A stretch of 64,000 bases of DNA, taken from positions 12,177,001-12,241,000 of the forward strand of contig NC_081153.1 in NCBI RefSeq assembly GCF_958295425.1. The letters are read 5' to 3'. Position 1 is the stretch's first letter; each line of letters begins with the position of its first letter. Shown here one piece after another: positions 1 to 11,559 of the stretch. Source of the stretch: Solea solea. Lineage: Eukaryota; Chordata; Actinopteri; Pleuronectiformes; Soleidae. The translations under genes and the position numbers were made by a program. The notes below the pieces were generated by a model that saw only the letters and a list, made by a program, of their open reading frames with translations, ran no database searches and was not told the origin of the DNA.

Positions 1-110
1 AGACGTAGTCCACCAGGTCCAGAGTGATGCTGTCGGCAAACAGAGCATCCCAAACCACCAGCAAGTCCTGGAGCGGAAACTCGCGACCAAACAGCAGACG
101 TACCCACCGG
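1..110 (-). CDS. tbc1d5: tbc1d5 coding exon 12 (partial, runs off the window)
   Basis: The acceptor ...CCATTAG lies at 111-118. The exon reads RWVRLLFGREFPLQDLL and VVWDALFAD, the late part of the TBC domain. The first base completes the codon split with exon 11. The donor lies outside the window. Confidence 0.93.
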
Positions 111-3100
111 CTAATGGACATGAAGACAGAAGAGGAGCGTGTTTGTGTACAGTTGAGGGACAAGAAAAGAAACCGGTATAGAGAAGAAGATCTGTGGATA
201 CTGACATGCCGTAGATCTGTGGTGCAATCTCCAGTCGGTTGAGGTGCATGTGCAGTTCCACGTCGTGTTTCTTCACCAGCTGGTCCTGGATGCGGTTGAC
301 TTTGGCCACTATGGCGACAGATGGCCCCGAATCCTGAGGCCGAGCAAATGGGATGCTGGTCAGCATCTCTTCCTTTCCCTTTGGGGAGAACATCAATATG
401 CAATTAGCATAGAGTCTCGTTTATAGAGTTAAATTTGGAGCAGCTGCAGCATTTGATTACAACTTACTGAAAACGCAATAGGGACAGTTTCTTTACAGAA
501 AGTTAACCGCACATTATCATGAAGATATTTATGAAATCAAATTCCTTTATGATACTTTTTATGGTCAGTATTTCGTTGCAATAGCAACACAATGTATTTA
601 CACTTACTAATGACCTAAGCAAACATTTACTAACGCCATTAGTTCTAATTAAACTTAAAAAAAACACATGCTTTTGAAACCAAATGTATCCATCACAGAA
701 AATATGGCAAATATGTCAGATTTATTGCAGGCAAGAGTAGAGGAAGAAGTTGAAGCTGCTACTTGACACATTTTTAATGTTTGCTGTACTGTCAAACTGC
801 ACTGGCTGTTACTATGGTAACCACAGTTGTCTTCGAAGCAACCAGGGGGTTGCATCTTTAAGAAATAAGCATTAACAACCTTTTTAAGTATAATGTCACC
901 ATGTCTTCCATGATTCAGCAATCAACTGTTATTGTGTAGCGATGCAAAACTGACAGCAATTTCAATGTGAAACAGCGGCTGCTGTTCAGACTGAACTGAC
1001 CTTCCTCACTTCTCTCTCAAAGCTGGAGAACCACGGCTCGGCCGTCTCCATTAGCAGTGAGAACATGGCACTAAAAGGAGAATGGAGAGAGAGTTTGCGT
1101 GTCAATGATGAGACCAAATAATAAGAATACAAAGTAGTGAGGAAAAAGACAGATTAGCTATCTGAACTTAGCACAATACTCACTAGGCATCATGCTCAAG
1201 GTAAACTGGATCCAACAGACACTTCATCTCCTCACTGCAGAGAAAAGGAAACATTAGATTGATGTTTCTCCACACGAACTCAGAGACATTTTGACTGAAG
1301 CGCAAACTATTGAAGCAGTGGGACGGTCTGAGTGTGTTTACAAACAGGCGAGGGTTCCAGTTTGGTGGCCGTGAGAAACTGACCTGGGGCTGGCCGTCTC
1401 ACTAGCATGCTGGAAGGCTTGATGGTCACAGTGCAGCACGAACACTATGGGAGCGAGCAACTCGTGCATCCCCTGCAGACGTACAGGAGGAAACAGAGGC
1501 AGGGGCAGCATGAGGCGCGAGAAGCCAGCGGGAGATGAAGAAATATGGTTCATTTTCAGTCAGTCTTTCTTTAATGCTGATGCACGAGGTATCTAATCCA
1601 CGTTGGCAGGTTGAATTAGATATTGTTTGCCACTGCCTGGCCATATGTCACTTCCAGTTTGTTAAATGATGCTGTACTTGCCGACATTTCATTCACTGGC
1701 ACCTGTTACAGACACTGATAATGATTAGGTGACAAAGGCGTTTTGTCCTTTTGACTGAACTCACAAACCTCTCACACACATATATATATAAACTATCACC
1801 ACCCATGTGGATTAAAGGATTATTCAAACTTTTACATTCAAGGTTTGTGGAAGTGTTTTTGGCGGGATTGCGTTCATACCTGTTTATACAGTAACTGTTC
1901 ATTTTCTCGGGCATAACAGAAGAGAATGTCCGTCAGCTTAGTCCTCACGTCCTCATCCTGGAAGTAACGTATCTCAGGAAACCTTAAGGAGATGGTGAAA
2001 TGGTTAAAATCACGCCGACAGCTGAAAACAACTAAATGATAAGAAATACAATAATACTCACGTTCTTAACACATCCTGTTTAACCATTCCCTTCAGCTCT
2101 TTATCCTGGAAGAACTTGTTCCACAGGCTCTGGAAGGAAGAGGAAAAGATAAGAGAGTTAAAATCAGAAACCAAACAAACTTTATCCTTTACTCTTCTTT
2201 TAAAGTTAACTTAAATGAGCAATTTAGAAGAATCAGAATGAGAATATAATTCTCTTTCTCTCTGTTTTGTAAGTTTAGCTGTCCAAATCCAAGCCATCAA
2301 AAATAAAAAAAAGAATGTATGATTTATTCATTATTAACACCAACATCAATTCTATTGGCTTTATCATCACTGAAAAAGTTAGTTTGTATAATTAAAGGCG
2401 ACATAGAATGCTTGTATCACACATATATGTTAGTTATGGAGGTCTACTTACATATATTAACTTGTTTTCATGATTAAAAACCTCCTAATCGCTGCAAACG
2501 AGCCGATCAAAATATCTCCTCACTGACGCTCTCGTCAGCCGCGCTGTTTCAGACCAAACAGTTGCTGTGATTGGCCAGCCAACGAGAGCTTTCCTACTGT
2601 CCTGTGATTGGCCAGGTACCTGGAAGTGACGTAATAGATAGGCCAGCACTCAGATACACAGCTCCCCCTCTGGCACAGTGGATGCTCTGCATCTCAGCAG
2701 CTACAACGAGAGTAGTTCTTCTTCTTCTTCTGCGGTTGAATGTACGCAACCGGATGTGCCCGGACTAGTGCCCGCACCGGGAGGCGCTACGGTGGTGAGG
2801 ATTTCTGATGACGACATCAAATTAAGGAAGTGTCGATCCGCTTCGCAGAGCCCAGGAAAACAATACAACACTATTTTCTCAGCAGTGGCTGAACTGTTTG
2901 TTCTGAAACTTTAGGGTTTCATAAACGAGGTAATGACGCAGATACACACAAAAACGCAGCGTTAATTGGAGCTTCCGGTCTATGTCACCTTCAATGTAAT
3001 GGCTCAGAATCTGAAGTGAATAATAAAGACAATACTTTACCGAAAAATAAAACAACTGATGGACAAATACAAAGATGAAGACAAAAACACAAACACAAAC

Positions 3101-4948
3101 ACGTACCCCCTCATCCTGGGACAGTGGGTTGTTGACCATCAGGTCCTGCTGGCCTGCAGCATTGCGAGGGTTGGTGATGTGCTGAGACACACGCACACAA
3201 AGAAAAAAGCAGAGTGTGCTGCTTTTAATTAAAGCACATAGCAGTGATCACATTTCATTTGTCAAGGGCAGGACCATACTGTGACCTTATTTTCCTGAAG
3301 TGTGGCAGAATAGAAGGACATCAATTTTCTGTTTTGCTGTATGTAGTGACTTACTTATGTTAAAAACATTCTAAATTCAATAAAAATCCAAATTCACACT
3401 TGAACATCACATCTACAAAGACAATTCAGGTAATTACATACACAACAATGACTCACAAAATCACAACAAAGCAAAGGATAATGAATTTTCTCATGACGCC
3501 AACAGTGCTGGCCACAGAGTGGCGCTCTCACCATCTCTTTGATCTTTTCATACTGGGCTCGGAGCTGATTGGTCTTGTTGATCCACTGCCCTTTATCTTC
3601 AGGAAGAGCCTCCAGGTACAACTGCAGGCAAACGGCACACGCACAAGTCATTTCACAGGATTTCTGTATTTAATGTCGCTGAGAAGTGACAAACATGCAG
3701 AAAATTGACACTTTCTAAACTAAACTCTCAGCTGCTGTTTCCTCCCAAAAAATGTCTTCAAGCTGCCAGGAATGCCGTCTTTTCTGAGGCAGGGAAATTG
3801 GCAAAGCCCTTTTAATCAAACTCAATGGGACTGCTTGATCCAATTGGCAGTTACCTTCCAGCATACGCTCCGAAAGCGGCTGCTCCTCAGTCGACCGCTG
3901 ATGCCTGCCTGCCGGATCCTGGCCAGGTAATTACTGTTGAGGAACAAGTCGTCCCATTCTTTCCTGTGCAGGAGAGGAGAGGCAGAGGACCAGGAGATTT
4001 ATGAGCTTCTCAACTCAAATTGGCCACAGTATCGCATCTAATGCATCATCCAGCAGTAAACCGTCAGGCTGAGATTTGAGTTGGGCCAAGAGTTTGTGGT
4101 GCACTCAGACAGGAAAATACAACAAAGCACTCACCTGTACGACAGAAAGGTTGACTGCGATTGTGAGTAACTGCTGTCAAGAGATCCTCCTGTTAAAACA
4201 GACACAGGATCATGAAAAAAAAACAACCTTTGACAATTGCCATAGTAAGAATCGACCTGTGTACTGCCTTCTAATGACCCATCGTTTATTTTTGGAGCGT
4301 AGTTGTCATGCCATGCAGAACATGCAAAAGAGCCACAAGCAGGAAGAGTGACTGAAGAGAGTGGTTCTCTTTTGTCATTATTGGTGGTAATCTAAGTCTA
4401 ATTTGGCCTGCAGGTGAACACACTTTTAAGTCAGAGAGCTGTCTATCAACATTAGTTCGAGGAGGAGACCGTTCCACAGGGACACTCCGTATGAATATTC
4501 ATGAGTTACACAACATGTCAGCCCACAAAATTATCTCTCTCACGCGGAAACATAAATACACCTCAACCCCGGGGCATTGCAAGCCAACACTCACATCTCA
4601 CCATTCAGTTCACAAAATGTCATGACTTATCGCATACTTCAAACCTATTGTGAAAGTCTTTTTATACTGCGTTAGGCTTAAGTGTTCACAAATAGAAAAT
4701 ACTCAAAAAGTGTTTGAGTATTTTCTTCTGTGAGCTTTAACCTCCACCTGCAGAGAATTTCATCCGTCCTTTACTTTGTGAATGAAGCTCCTCACAGAAA
4801 ATAACCTTGTTAAATCCTGTGAAATGTCAATAATGAAAGGTGACATACTGCTGCGGTTCTTGTTGAAATTTTGTAGTGGGTCAAACCCTGTCTCCTGCTG
4901 CTCATCTGTCTGGAGCGGGTGGCGAGTCTCAAAATTAGGATGCTGCAT
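1..4948 (-). CDS. tbc1d5: TBC1 domain family member 5 (Rab GAP), N-terminal part, 12 coding exons
   Basis: TBC1D5 is a Rab7-directed GTPase-activating protein that binds retromer (VPS29/VPS35) and LC3/GABARAP on endosomes and autophagosomes. Twelve exons on the minus strand join in phase to 364 codons and then leave the window: 4849-4948, 4135-4189, 3855-3963, 3532-3621, 3107-3181, 2062-2129, 1880-1982, 1384-1472, 1184-1234, 1001-1070, 206-378 and 1-110. The start MQHPNFETRHPLQ resembles the human start. A LIR-like motif W55-D-D-L58 sits in KEWDDLFLN. The TBC domain runs from about residue 75 to beyond the window edge. The arginine finger is R165 in KQDVLRTFPE and the glutamine finger Q200 in LLYKQGMHEL, so it should be catalytically competent. 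The C-terminal half, with the second LIR, lies outside. Seen: exons, phases, motifs. Known: family role. Next-door satb1 is on the same strand. Confidence 0.95.
206..378 (-). CDS. tbc1d5: tbc1d5 coding exon 11
   Basis: Encodes residues 271-327, including IPFARPQDSGPS and HMHLNRLEIAPQIYG. The acceptor is CCAAAG and the donor GTCAGT at 205-200. The split codon with exon 12 reads Ile where human has Leu. Confidence 0.93.
1001..1070 (-). CDS. tbc1d5: tbc1d5 coding exon 10
   Basis: Encodes residues 248-270, LLMETAEPWFSSFE. The acceptor is TTTTAG and the donor GTCAGT. Ends in phase 0. Confidence 0.93.
1184..1234 (-). CDS. tbc1d5: tbc1d5 coding exon 9
   Basis: A 51-base exon encoding EEMKCLLDPVYLEHDA with split codons at both ends. 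The acceptor is CTGCAG and the donor GTGAGT. Confidence 0.92.
1384..1472 (-). CDS. tbc1d5: tbc1d5 coding exon 8
   Basis: Encodes GMHELLAPIVFVLHCDHQAF, residues 201-220, and on to 229. The preceding glutamine finger Q200 is the last codon of exon 7. The acceptor is TCTGCAG and the donor GTCAGT. Confidence 0.95.
1880..1982 (-). CDS. tbc1d5: tbc1d5 coding exon 7
   Basis: Encodes residues 167-200, from FPEIRYF to ARENEQLLYKQ. The last codon is the catalytic glutamine of the dual-finger mechanism. The donor is GTATGA. Confidence 0.94.
2062..2129 (-). CDS. tbc1d5: tbc1d5 coding exon 6
   Basis: Encodes SLWNKFFQDKELKG then MVKQDVLR; the last Arg (165) is the TBC arginine finger. The acceptor is TTCCAG and the donor GTGAGT. 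Confidence 0.94.
2392..2995. mobile_element. MITE-like DNA element with terminal inverted repeats
   Basis: The left end (2392 on) reads TTAAAGGCGACATAGAATGC. The right end, read on the other strand, gives TTGAAGGTGACATAGACCGG, an imperfect inverted pair. The inside is GC-rich relative to its flanks and holds two short open frames of no recognised kind. It lies in a tbc1d5 intron. No clear target-site duplication was found. The family is common in fish as far as I recall; no name is claimed. Confidence 0.5.
3107..3181 (-). CDS. tbc1d5: tbc1d5 coding exon 5
   Basis: Encodes 25 codons, HITNPRNAAGQQDLMVNNPL to SQDEG, nearly identical to human. Acceptor TCTCAG, donor GTACGT. Phase 0 at both ends. 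Confidence 0.95.
3532..3621 (-). CDS. tbc1d5: tbc1d5 coding exon 4
   Basis: Encodes 30 codons, from LYLEALPEDKGQWINK to AQYEKIKEM, at the start of the TBC domain. Acceptor CTGCAG, donor GTGAGA. Confidence 0.94.
3855..3963 (-). CDS. tbc1d5: tbc1d5 coding exon 3
   Basis: Encodes KEWDDLFLNSNYLARI to RSSRFRSVCWK. It contains the LIR-like W-D-D-L that in human (WEEL) also lies in the retromer-binding N-terminus. Acceptor CACAG, donor GTAACT. Confidence 0.94.
4135..4189 (-). CDS. tbc1d5: tbc1d5 coding exon 2
   Basis: A 55-base exon encoding the variable Ser-rich stretch GSLDSSYSQSQSTFLSY. Identity rests on exact phase matching and the SYR-KEW junction. Acceptor TTAACAG, donor GTGAGT. Confidence 0.85.
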
Positions 4949-4967
4949 GGCCACCAGCCAGCCCGAC
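4849..4967 (-). CDS. tbc1d5: tbc1d5 coding exon 1 with start codon at 4948
   Basis: The ATG at 4948-4946 opens MQHPNFETRHPLQTDEQQ, matching the conserved ETRHPLQ of the human N-terminus. The exon ends in phase 1 before GTATGT. The upstream acceptor is probably CTGCCAAG, putting the exon edge at 4967 and leaving a short 5' leader of about 19 bases. Confidence 0.85.
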
Positions 4968-5240
4968 CTTGGCAGTGAGATGTACAAAAAGAGAGAAATA
5001 AACCATTATTGAAACGCAGGTTAATGAAAAAATAGGGGGAAAAAATAAACAGGTAACCAAATGACTTGATTTGTGTCACTTCTGAAATCTCATCTCAGAT
5101 TAGTCAAAAAAACCTTCAGTCAAATCAGAGACTCCCTGTTAAAGTCCTCTTGTGTAAGAGTGCTGTTCTTTAGCTGATCTCTGACCTTTCCATTGAGTGG
5201 TGCGGTTATCTGTGGTTTAACTGTTATCCCAGGCACTTAC

Positions 5241-5292
5241 TCTCACAGCCTTGTGATTCTCCACAGCCAAGACTCAAAAGAAAACGATGACA
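5241..5292 (-). other. tbc1d5: probable non-coding 5' UTR exon of tbc1d5
   Basis: A 52-base segment flanked by a good acceptor (TTCTTGCAG) and an excellent donor (GTAAGTG) on the tbc1d5 strand, about 270 bases upstream of the start-codon exon. It has no ATG. Human TBC1D5 also has several untranslated leader exons. Inferred from splice signals only. Confidence 0.45.
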
Positions 5293-7898
5293 CTGCAAGA
5301 AGAAGAAACAATGAAAGTAAGTTTGGTGGGAAAAAAAACCCCAATGGTCTAACAGGGTAAAATACTTCCTGTTATGAGTCAGGAGGAGAAAAACGGTTGT
5401 AGTTCTAGAATAAAGTAGATAGTAGATGGTAAATCCACCATTTTGACATCAAATTCTACACATGATAACAAACATCAGAGTGACTGACTGAGTGACTAGT
5501 AAATGAATGATTTACAACGGACTTCGGTTAAACTTTTGGTAACTTTTTACGATGTGCCGACAGTTTACTCAAATGCCGTTAACAGAACTTAACGGCATCA
5601 AATAAAACACAGACACTGAATATAGTCCTCGAATAATGGCTTCAATAAACAAGAAGCAGTCGAGCTGACTGATGCTACACAATCCTTGCTGTGATGTGTT
5701 AAACGCAAGTAGTCATGCTAATTAGGTCATTAAGCAGGCAAATGAGCGCATTAGTTAAATATTCTGATGCCGATAGACGTGTCTTCACATAACACAAACA
5801 GTACAGTGTAACTGGAAATGCATGAGCTAAGGAACTATTGACATTTTCTCCTCATAATGTAGCAAATGTTCAATTTCTTCATTTCTCAGTTTTAAAAACC
5901 AATGGCATCCAACAGAACGTTAAACCAACCAATGAGTCCAAACTCCACAGCAGTGAACCCGGTCAACAAACAGGACTTCTAATAATATGACAAATTGCTT
6001 GTTTACAATTGTTTTGACAGTTAGACGTCACTGTCGTCTGTAAGAAATCCAAATATAGACCCCGAAAGAGTCAGTTGATGAAATCAGTTTGTTGATTGAC
6101 AGGTTTTATCGACTGCTCTGTCTTTTTCCACACACAATCATGTGGTTTAAGATTCTCCAAATTAATGATTTGCTCAGTTTTTTTTTTTTTTAACTGTCAA
6201 AGTAAAAAGTATCTTACAAGACATATATGAAGACGACACATTTACTTCTCTGAGAAAACATCATGATGAAAATGAATTGGACACATTATTGCAGGCCTTT
6301 AGATTTACATTACACCAAAGAAACTTTAGAAGTATAACTGTTAGAGGTATACGTGACAAATTATAATGATTTCTAATGAATTATCCATGATAATGAATAT
6401 CCAATTGAACAACAAAACAAAGCACGGTTCCGGTAATAAATCCACCGTTATCTGAAGGTCTCTGTTATTCATCACGATCACAACATCACCGGGGAAATTC
6501 TGAGCCGGGTCCTTCCTGCAAACAATTGCTGAGGACTCTCTCTGCAAAACAATTCCCGTTTACTAGTTCTGCCTCCATCCTTTATCTGGCTTGGGATTAT
6601 TCCACTGTTCATGACAATAGCTAGCCTAACACACAAGCCAAGGGAACGGCGATTACAAGTTGTGAAAATAACACAACAAAGGCGTCTCTTAAACCTATTA
6701 ACCATGTGAATGGATCAACGCTCCATAAATCAGCTGCACATGCCATCAAAATAGAAATTATTTCATATGAATAATGTATGTGCCTGTTTTCTTTGGAAAC
6801 ATCTGTTCCCCTCAAAGACTAATGCTCTCCCTTAAGTCAGTGTGGTTTTCCTCGTTTCCCCTCACACAAAACGCCACACCATTAAATAATCAGAAATAAT
6901 CCACAACTGTAAGGAAAAACAAAGGAATCCGTCTTAATTTGAACATCCAAAAATAGCTTGAATAGTCATAATAGTCTCCTGAGAGACTACAAATCTGAAA
7001 GTAGTCTGTTTACCTTACACATTTAGTGACAAATGATATGATTTGACAAAAATGGGAAGACTCTTTTCCCTAACATCAAAGTCCCCCCTCCCTTTTCAAA
7101 AAGGAAATGGCATTGTAAACATTCTGATTACTCAGTTTGCTTAGAGGAGATCTGTCCTTTGAATTTTTATGAACGCTGAAAGACAATGTGGGTAAAAGAC
7201 TTGAGGCCTCGCCATGTTTTTAGCACAGTCTTGCCTCAAGCAAGTCTTCTCTTGGCCTTCTGTTGCCTTTATTACTTCCTCCCGGAGTCAAACGTGGAAT
7301 GACATCCTAACTTTTCCACAGCACACAATAATCAAGGCAAATTAGCTTCTGCATAATTTACTGCACAGCACCTGGAGACACCTCAATAATTCAAATCACG
7401 AATCTTTCATGAAATAATCAAATCAATACATAATGAAATGCATAAATAAATCAGCAGACAAATAACACTGTGTCCATCTGTTCTGTATGTGTTCCTGGGA
7501 TTTACAACCATCAATCCATGCAGCTAAATCCAAAAACATGAACGCTCCTCAACCATTTTTCGTTTTAAAATGAATGCCTCAAATGTGCTTTCAAAGGGAA
7601 AAATGTCAATAATTCTGGATTGTGTACAGCACTTTGAAAGTGTATCAGTGTCAAGTCATGGCCTCACTCTTAGGAATCGACCTTAAAGCTGCAATCAATT
7701 TATAATAGTTTAGTTAAAATTAAGGATGTGCATGAATATTCTATAAATTGATCACTTAAGGTGACTATATGTACTTAACAATGTTCAATTAATGATTGCA
7801 TTGATTGTCTTTTTCTTTCTTATCCAATGACCACCTAATTTAGTGTTCATAAATTACCAGAGCACACAAAAAAGGAAACAAAAATAAATAAATAAATA

Positions 7899-7958
7899 AG
7901 AATTCTGAGATTAAAGTCAGATTTCAAGCCAGAAATCTGACTTTAAACTCAGAATTCT
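7899..7958. repeat. near-perfect inverted repeat (hairpin)
   Basis: Two arms of about 27 bases, AGAATTCTGAGATTAAAGTC... and its near-complement, are separated by only five bases. This AATTCTGA/TTAAAGTCAGA palindrome is a type seen widely in fish introns, probably from a mobile element. It would fold as a cruciform or RNA hairpin. Confidence 0.65.
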
Positions 7959-9770
7959 GGCTTTTTCTTTTTATATATGTTCACACATAGCCCTAATCTT
8001 CTTCTGTATTCATGTGTTTGCAGAAGTGATGAAATGTACAAGGTTTCTTAAATGCATCTTGAATTTGCTTTTCTTTTCTCAACTAGAAATACAAATATTT
8101 GACAGATAATCCCTAGTGAAAATATGCAATATGTATGGTTTCATTTTCAACAGCCATAACAACTGATCTAATGAGTCTCAGGCATCTTCAACTGAATCTA
8201 GAAGAAACTTTTCTGTGTAACCCACAACTTTAATCCAATCAGAAGCCGGGCACCCATATAAGTACTGCCTGCTGCTCCTGCACCCTACTTGTGTATTCAC
8301 TACTGGTGTGTAAGAACGATGGGTTAAATGTAGAGGTCAAACTCAAAATCACTAGTTAGTGTGTGTGCACAAATAACTAATTCCTATTCAAACAATTGTG
8401 AAACTAAACTCAGACTAGTCAGTTCTATTTAATGTTTTGCTTTCCATTACTGTTCAAAACAAGTCAAGACTTTTAAGAATTCACTATTAATAACAGCCAT
8501 CATGTGAACCTTTATTTCCACTTCACTATACCCAGAGTGATCTAACGCAAAACAGAACTACCAAAAAGGAAATGGCACAAAGGCTCTTTAGAGGATGAGG
8601 ATTCAAATAGGATCCAACAACCGATAGATGAGAGGAGCCTTCACTTGCAGCTACAGCCGCAAGCGGCAGATTGCCATTTAGTCAAAGTAAAAACACCCCA
8701 GATAAACAAACTCACATGCCTCTACTTCAGCACACAGTAAGAACCCAGGAGCCTCCACAGTCACATGCTTCACAAGAGGTTGAGAACACGGTTAGTATGA
8801 CCTTAACTTTGGCAAAACACCGTGAAGTTGCTGGGTCTTGACTGATTCACTTAGCAAACACTTGACTAGAACTGTAAATGACAGACATCCATCTGTGCAC
8901 AAGAGCATGAGCAGTGCTTCACAACTTTGGGGGTGAGGACATGTGAGTCACAAGATAAATCTCAAGAGTGAAATATTTGTCCTCTAATATTAGCTTGTGA
9001 ATTAATGATATCAACCCCTGGGGGCTCACAATGCAATATGGAGCTGCTGAGAACTCACTTATTATTTTGCCTTGTACTGATGGGTGGAGGTAGTTCTACT
9101 TTTAACAGGTCACAAGCTAAAATGGTTGGAAATGCCTGCAGTGAAAGAAGAACAATGAAGAGACATTTTAACTTCCAGTAAGCCTCTGCCATTTCCAGAA
9201 ACACACCGTCTCCTTCAGCAAGATTAACAACTTGATTCAGAATAACCACAGCTCTGACCTCTAACGTATTTCCTCTTACTGCGATTGCAGCTGTAAATGT
9301 ATCCCTTTTTAAGTTGGGATGGGACAAGATTTGCTTTTATCGCGCAAGTCGACTGTGGTGAATTTCAATGATGCAGATAAGCATGAAAGGGGAAAATCAT
9401 TCATATTTCATGCGCATGCCTTGAAAAAGGTGATGAACATTCAGTCTTAAAGATTTATTTTTAAATACCAAAAAAGGGGAGCCACGTCTTTTCAGTTATT
9501 CCAGGATTTTTACAATTTATAATAATCCTATTTAATAAAGATTCTTACTTTTACTTTAAAATGCTCATATGGATCCTTAAAACCTGTTTTTGTAACATAA
9601 GTAATATATTTTTTTAAGAAAAATAGTAACATCAGCACATCTTAAGCTTTCAGAAAATGTGCACAAATATTCATCTGTATTTGTGGACATTTAATGAAAG
9701 CTTGAAGTTATAAAAGCGACACAATGTAGGATTTCAACCTACAAATCTACTATCTCCAAATCTATTTTGA

Positions 9771-10132
9771 TTAGAGCTGAAACGATGAATAGATTATTAA
9801 TCAATTACTAAATGAATCGACAACTATTTTGATAATCGATTAATCAGTTTGAAGCTTTTTTCATGTTTAAAATAAGATTTCTGATTGTTTAGGCTTCTTA
9901 AATGTGAATATTTCTTAATTTCTTTGCTCTGGATAACAAAGAAATCATTAAAAGTCAATCATTTTGGTTTGTGGACAAAACAAGACATTTGAGAACCTCA
10001 TCATTTCCAGGTCTGACAAACACCAATCAACATTTTTTAAGGTTTTCTGATACTTTATGGACCAAACGATTAATCGAGAAAATAATCGACAGATTAGTCA
10101 ATTATGAAAATAATCGTTAGTTGCAGCTCTAA
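9771..10132. mobile_element. hAT-like MITE with 8-bp target-site duplication
   Basis: The element starts TTAGAGCTG and ends CAGCTCTAA (exact 9-base terminal inverted repeats). It is rich in ATCGATTAATC motifs near both ends. It is flanked by a perfect 8-base duplication TATTTTGA (9763-9770 and 10133-10140), the length typical of hAT transposases. No coding capacity. A related copy in opposite orientation lies at 37330. Confidence 0.85.
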
Positions 10133-11293
10133 TATTTTGATGCAGCAGTACATCAATTTACAACAGGGTGAAGGTCACCTCTGCCAAAGCCTGAGCAGTT
10201 CTGCATCACCTGCATTGTTACTTCTGGTTTTCGGGTCGTTGTCACAAAAAGAGCTACAACATTCTACTTTAAGGCATGTGCTGTTTTTTGGGGGTTAGCT
10301 TTCATTTCAATCATATTTGTATAAAATGCTATAAAATAGGCTATTGTACCACGTCCTGATTCAAAGTTCACTGGTATCACTGGCTTGTCAACAGTTGCAC
10401 ACGTAACCTCGACATATATTTTTTGTGATAGTTGTAAAACACAGTCTCGTGATAGACTTAAGGCTCTGTCCATACAAACATATATACATAAGCAAAATTT
10501 GTACAGTTAATCTGCATGTTATTGCACTTTGGGAAGAAGCTGGAGTGGTCAGGAAGCTGTGACAGTAAACGTACAAATTATAAAAGCATAAACACAAACC
10601 ATGACATTATCTATATGCTACAGGGACACATGCTGAGGTTAGTGTGAATATATCTGTTGCTGAAAGCATACAAATACAGAGGAAGACAGATTAATGTTAT
10701 GAAATATATTGGGGTTGGAGTTTTGAGGCCTGGAAAGTCCCCCCTACTGCAACTTCAAAATAAATCACTAGGACTGTGTTTTAATGAACTCCACAGACAA
10801 ATGCCACAATTATCCTGATAGTGGAAAAAAGAAATCGTCCATATTACCAACCCTCTGCACTCCTTTACCCACATTATTGCATCTGTCGGACAGGAAGGTG
10901 TCACAACGGGTAGAGGACACACTGTACTAGCAAAACCACTGCTAAAGTCTACGGTTGCCCATTATAAATCATAACCAGCACTGGCAATAACAAGTGTGGT
11001 GCATCACGAATGACAGGAAGGCGAGGATTATCGACGCAGTCAGGGCACAACGCCAGACAAACAGCTCAGTTTACCCTATTGTGTCCCATGTCAGTTAGTA
11101 AATAACGTCCACGAAGTCCAAACTACCTAAATAAAACTCAGAGTTACGAGTCGCACGCGTCGGTATGAAGACTGGATACGACTAACGAATCAGGTAAGCT
11201 AAAGTTAGCCTGAGTGTTAGCTACGGACGGGCCTGTCGTTACTTCCGATTCACGCGCGCAACTGCTGTAAAAAAAAAACAAAAAAACACTCAC

Positions 11294-11450
11294 GAGACAG
11301 AGTGTGATACGCAGCTGGACCAAGCGGTGACAGGTGGTGCAGACTGTCCCGTCAACAGTACCGGGGTGTCGATGTGTTCTTTTTAGGTACCTGTTCAGTT
11401 CACGCAGGACTCCTCATTCTGCAGTGTAGTTCTCTCTGCTGATTTGTAAA
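11294..11450 (-). other. tbc1d5: probable first (untranslated) exon of tbc1d5
   Basis: Two good donors lie on the minus strand here: GTGAGT after CTGTCTC (exon edge 11294) and GTACCT after GAACAG (exon edge 11391). They lie in a CpG-rich patch at the far 5' side of the gene. A tiny upstream reading frame (ATGAGGAGTCCTGCGTGA) would lie in the leader. The start point is not determined; 11450 is a guess. Confidence 0.4.
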
Positions 11451-11491
11451 CAGTAGTGGGTCAGGCGGATGTGCTGAAGACCAGCTGACTG

Positions 11492-11501
11492 GTCACGTGA
11501 C
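11492..11501. promoter_or_regulatory. CLEAR/E-box palindrome GTCACGTGAC near the tbc1d5 promoter
   Basis: A perfect 10-base palindrome GTCACGTGAC, the core of the CLEAR element bound by TFEB/TFE3/MITF on lysosomal and autophagy genes, sits about 50-200 bases upstream of the presumed tbc1d5 first exon. The role is inferred from the motif and from tbc1d5 function. USF1/2 could also bind. Confidence 0.5.
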
Positions 11502-11559
11502 TGTGCCTCTGTCTCGCTCTGTCTGTCTGCAGGTAGCTGATCTGCAGTTTACTTAGAGT

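Larger units (their letters stand above)
379..4848 (-). other. tbc1d5: tbc1d5 introns between coding exons
   Basis: The introns are short (about 90 to 950 bases), as usual in compact fish genomes. The gaps of more than 300 bases are 379-1000, 1473-1879, 2130-3106 and 3182-3531. Only the 2130-3106 intron holds a recognised element, a MITE. In 4190-4848 nothing was recognised. Confidence 0.6.
5293..11293 (-). other. tbc1d5: tbc1d5 5' intron, AT-rich, with a hAT-like MITE and a palindrome
   Basis: About 6 kb without any recognised exon. It contains the 7899-7958 hairpin and the 9771-10132 MITE. The rest is AT-rich single-copy-looking sequence. Short open frames here (for example near 6341-6815 and 9055-9327) show no family resemblance. 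Confidence 0.5.

Noticed and set aside
2571..2914. Two open frames in tbc1d5 intron
   Set aside because: Both lie inside the MITE and match no transposase.
9055..9327. 90-codon minus-strand open frame near tbc1d5
   Set aside because: No splice or family support. It lies in an AT-rich intron with many equal-sized random frames.
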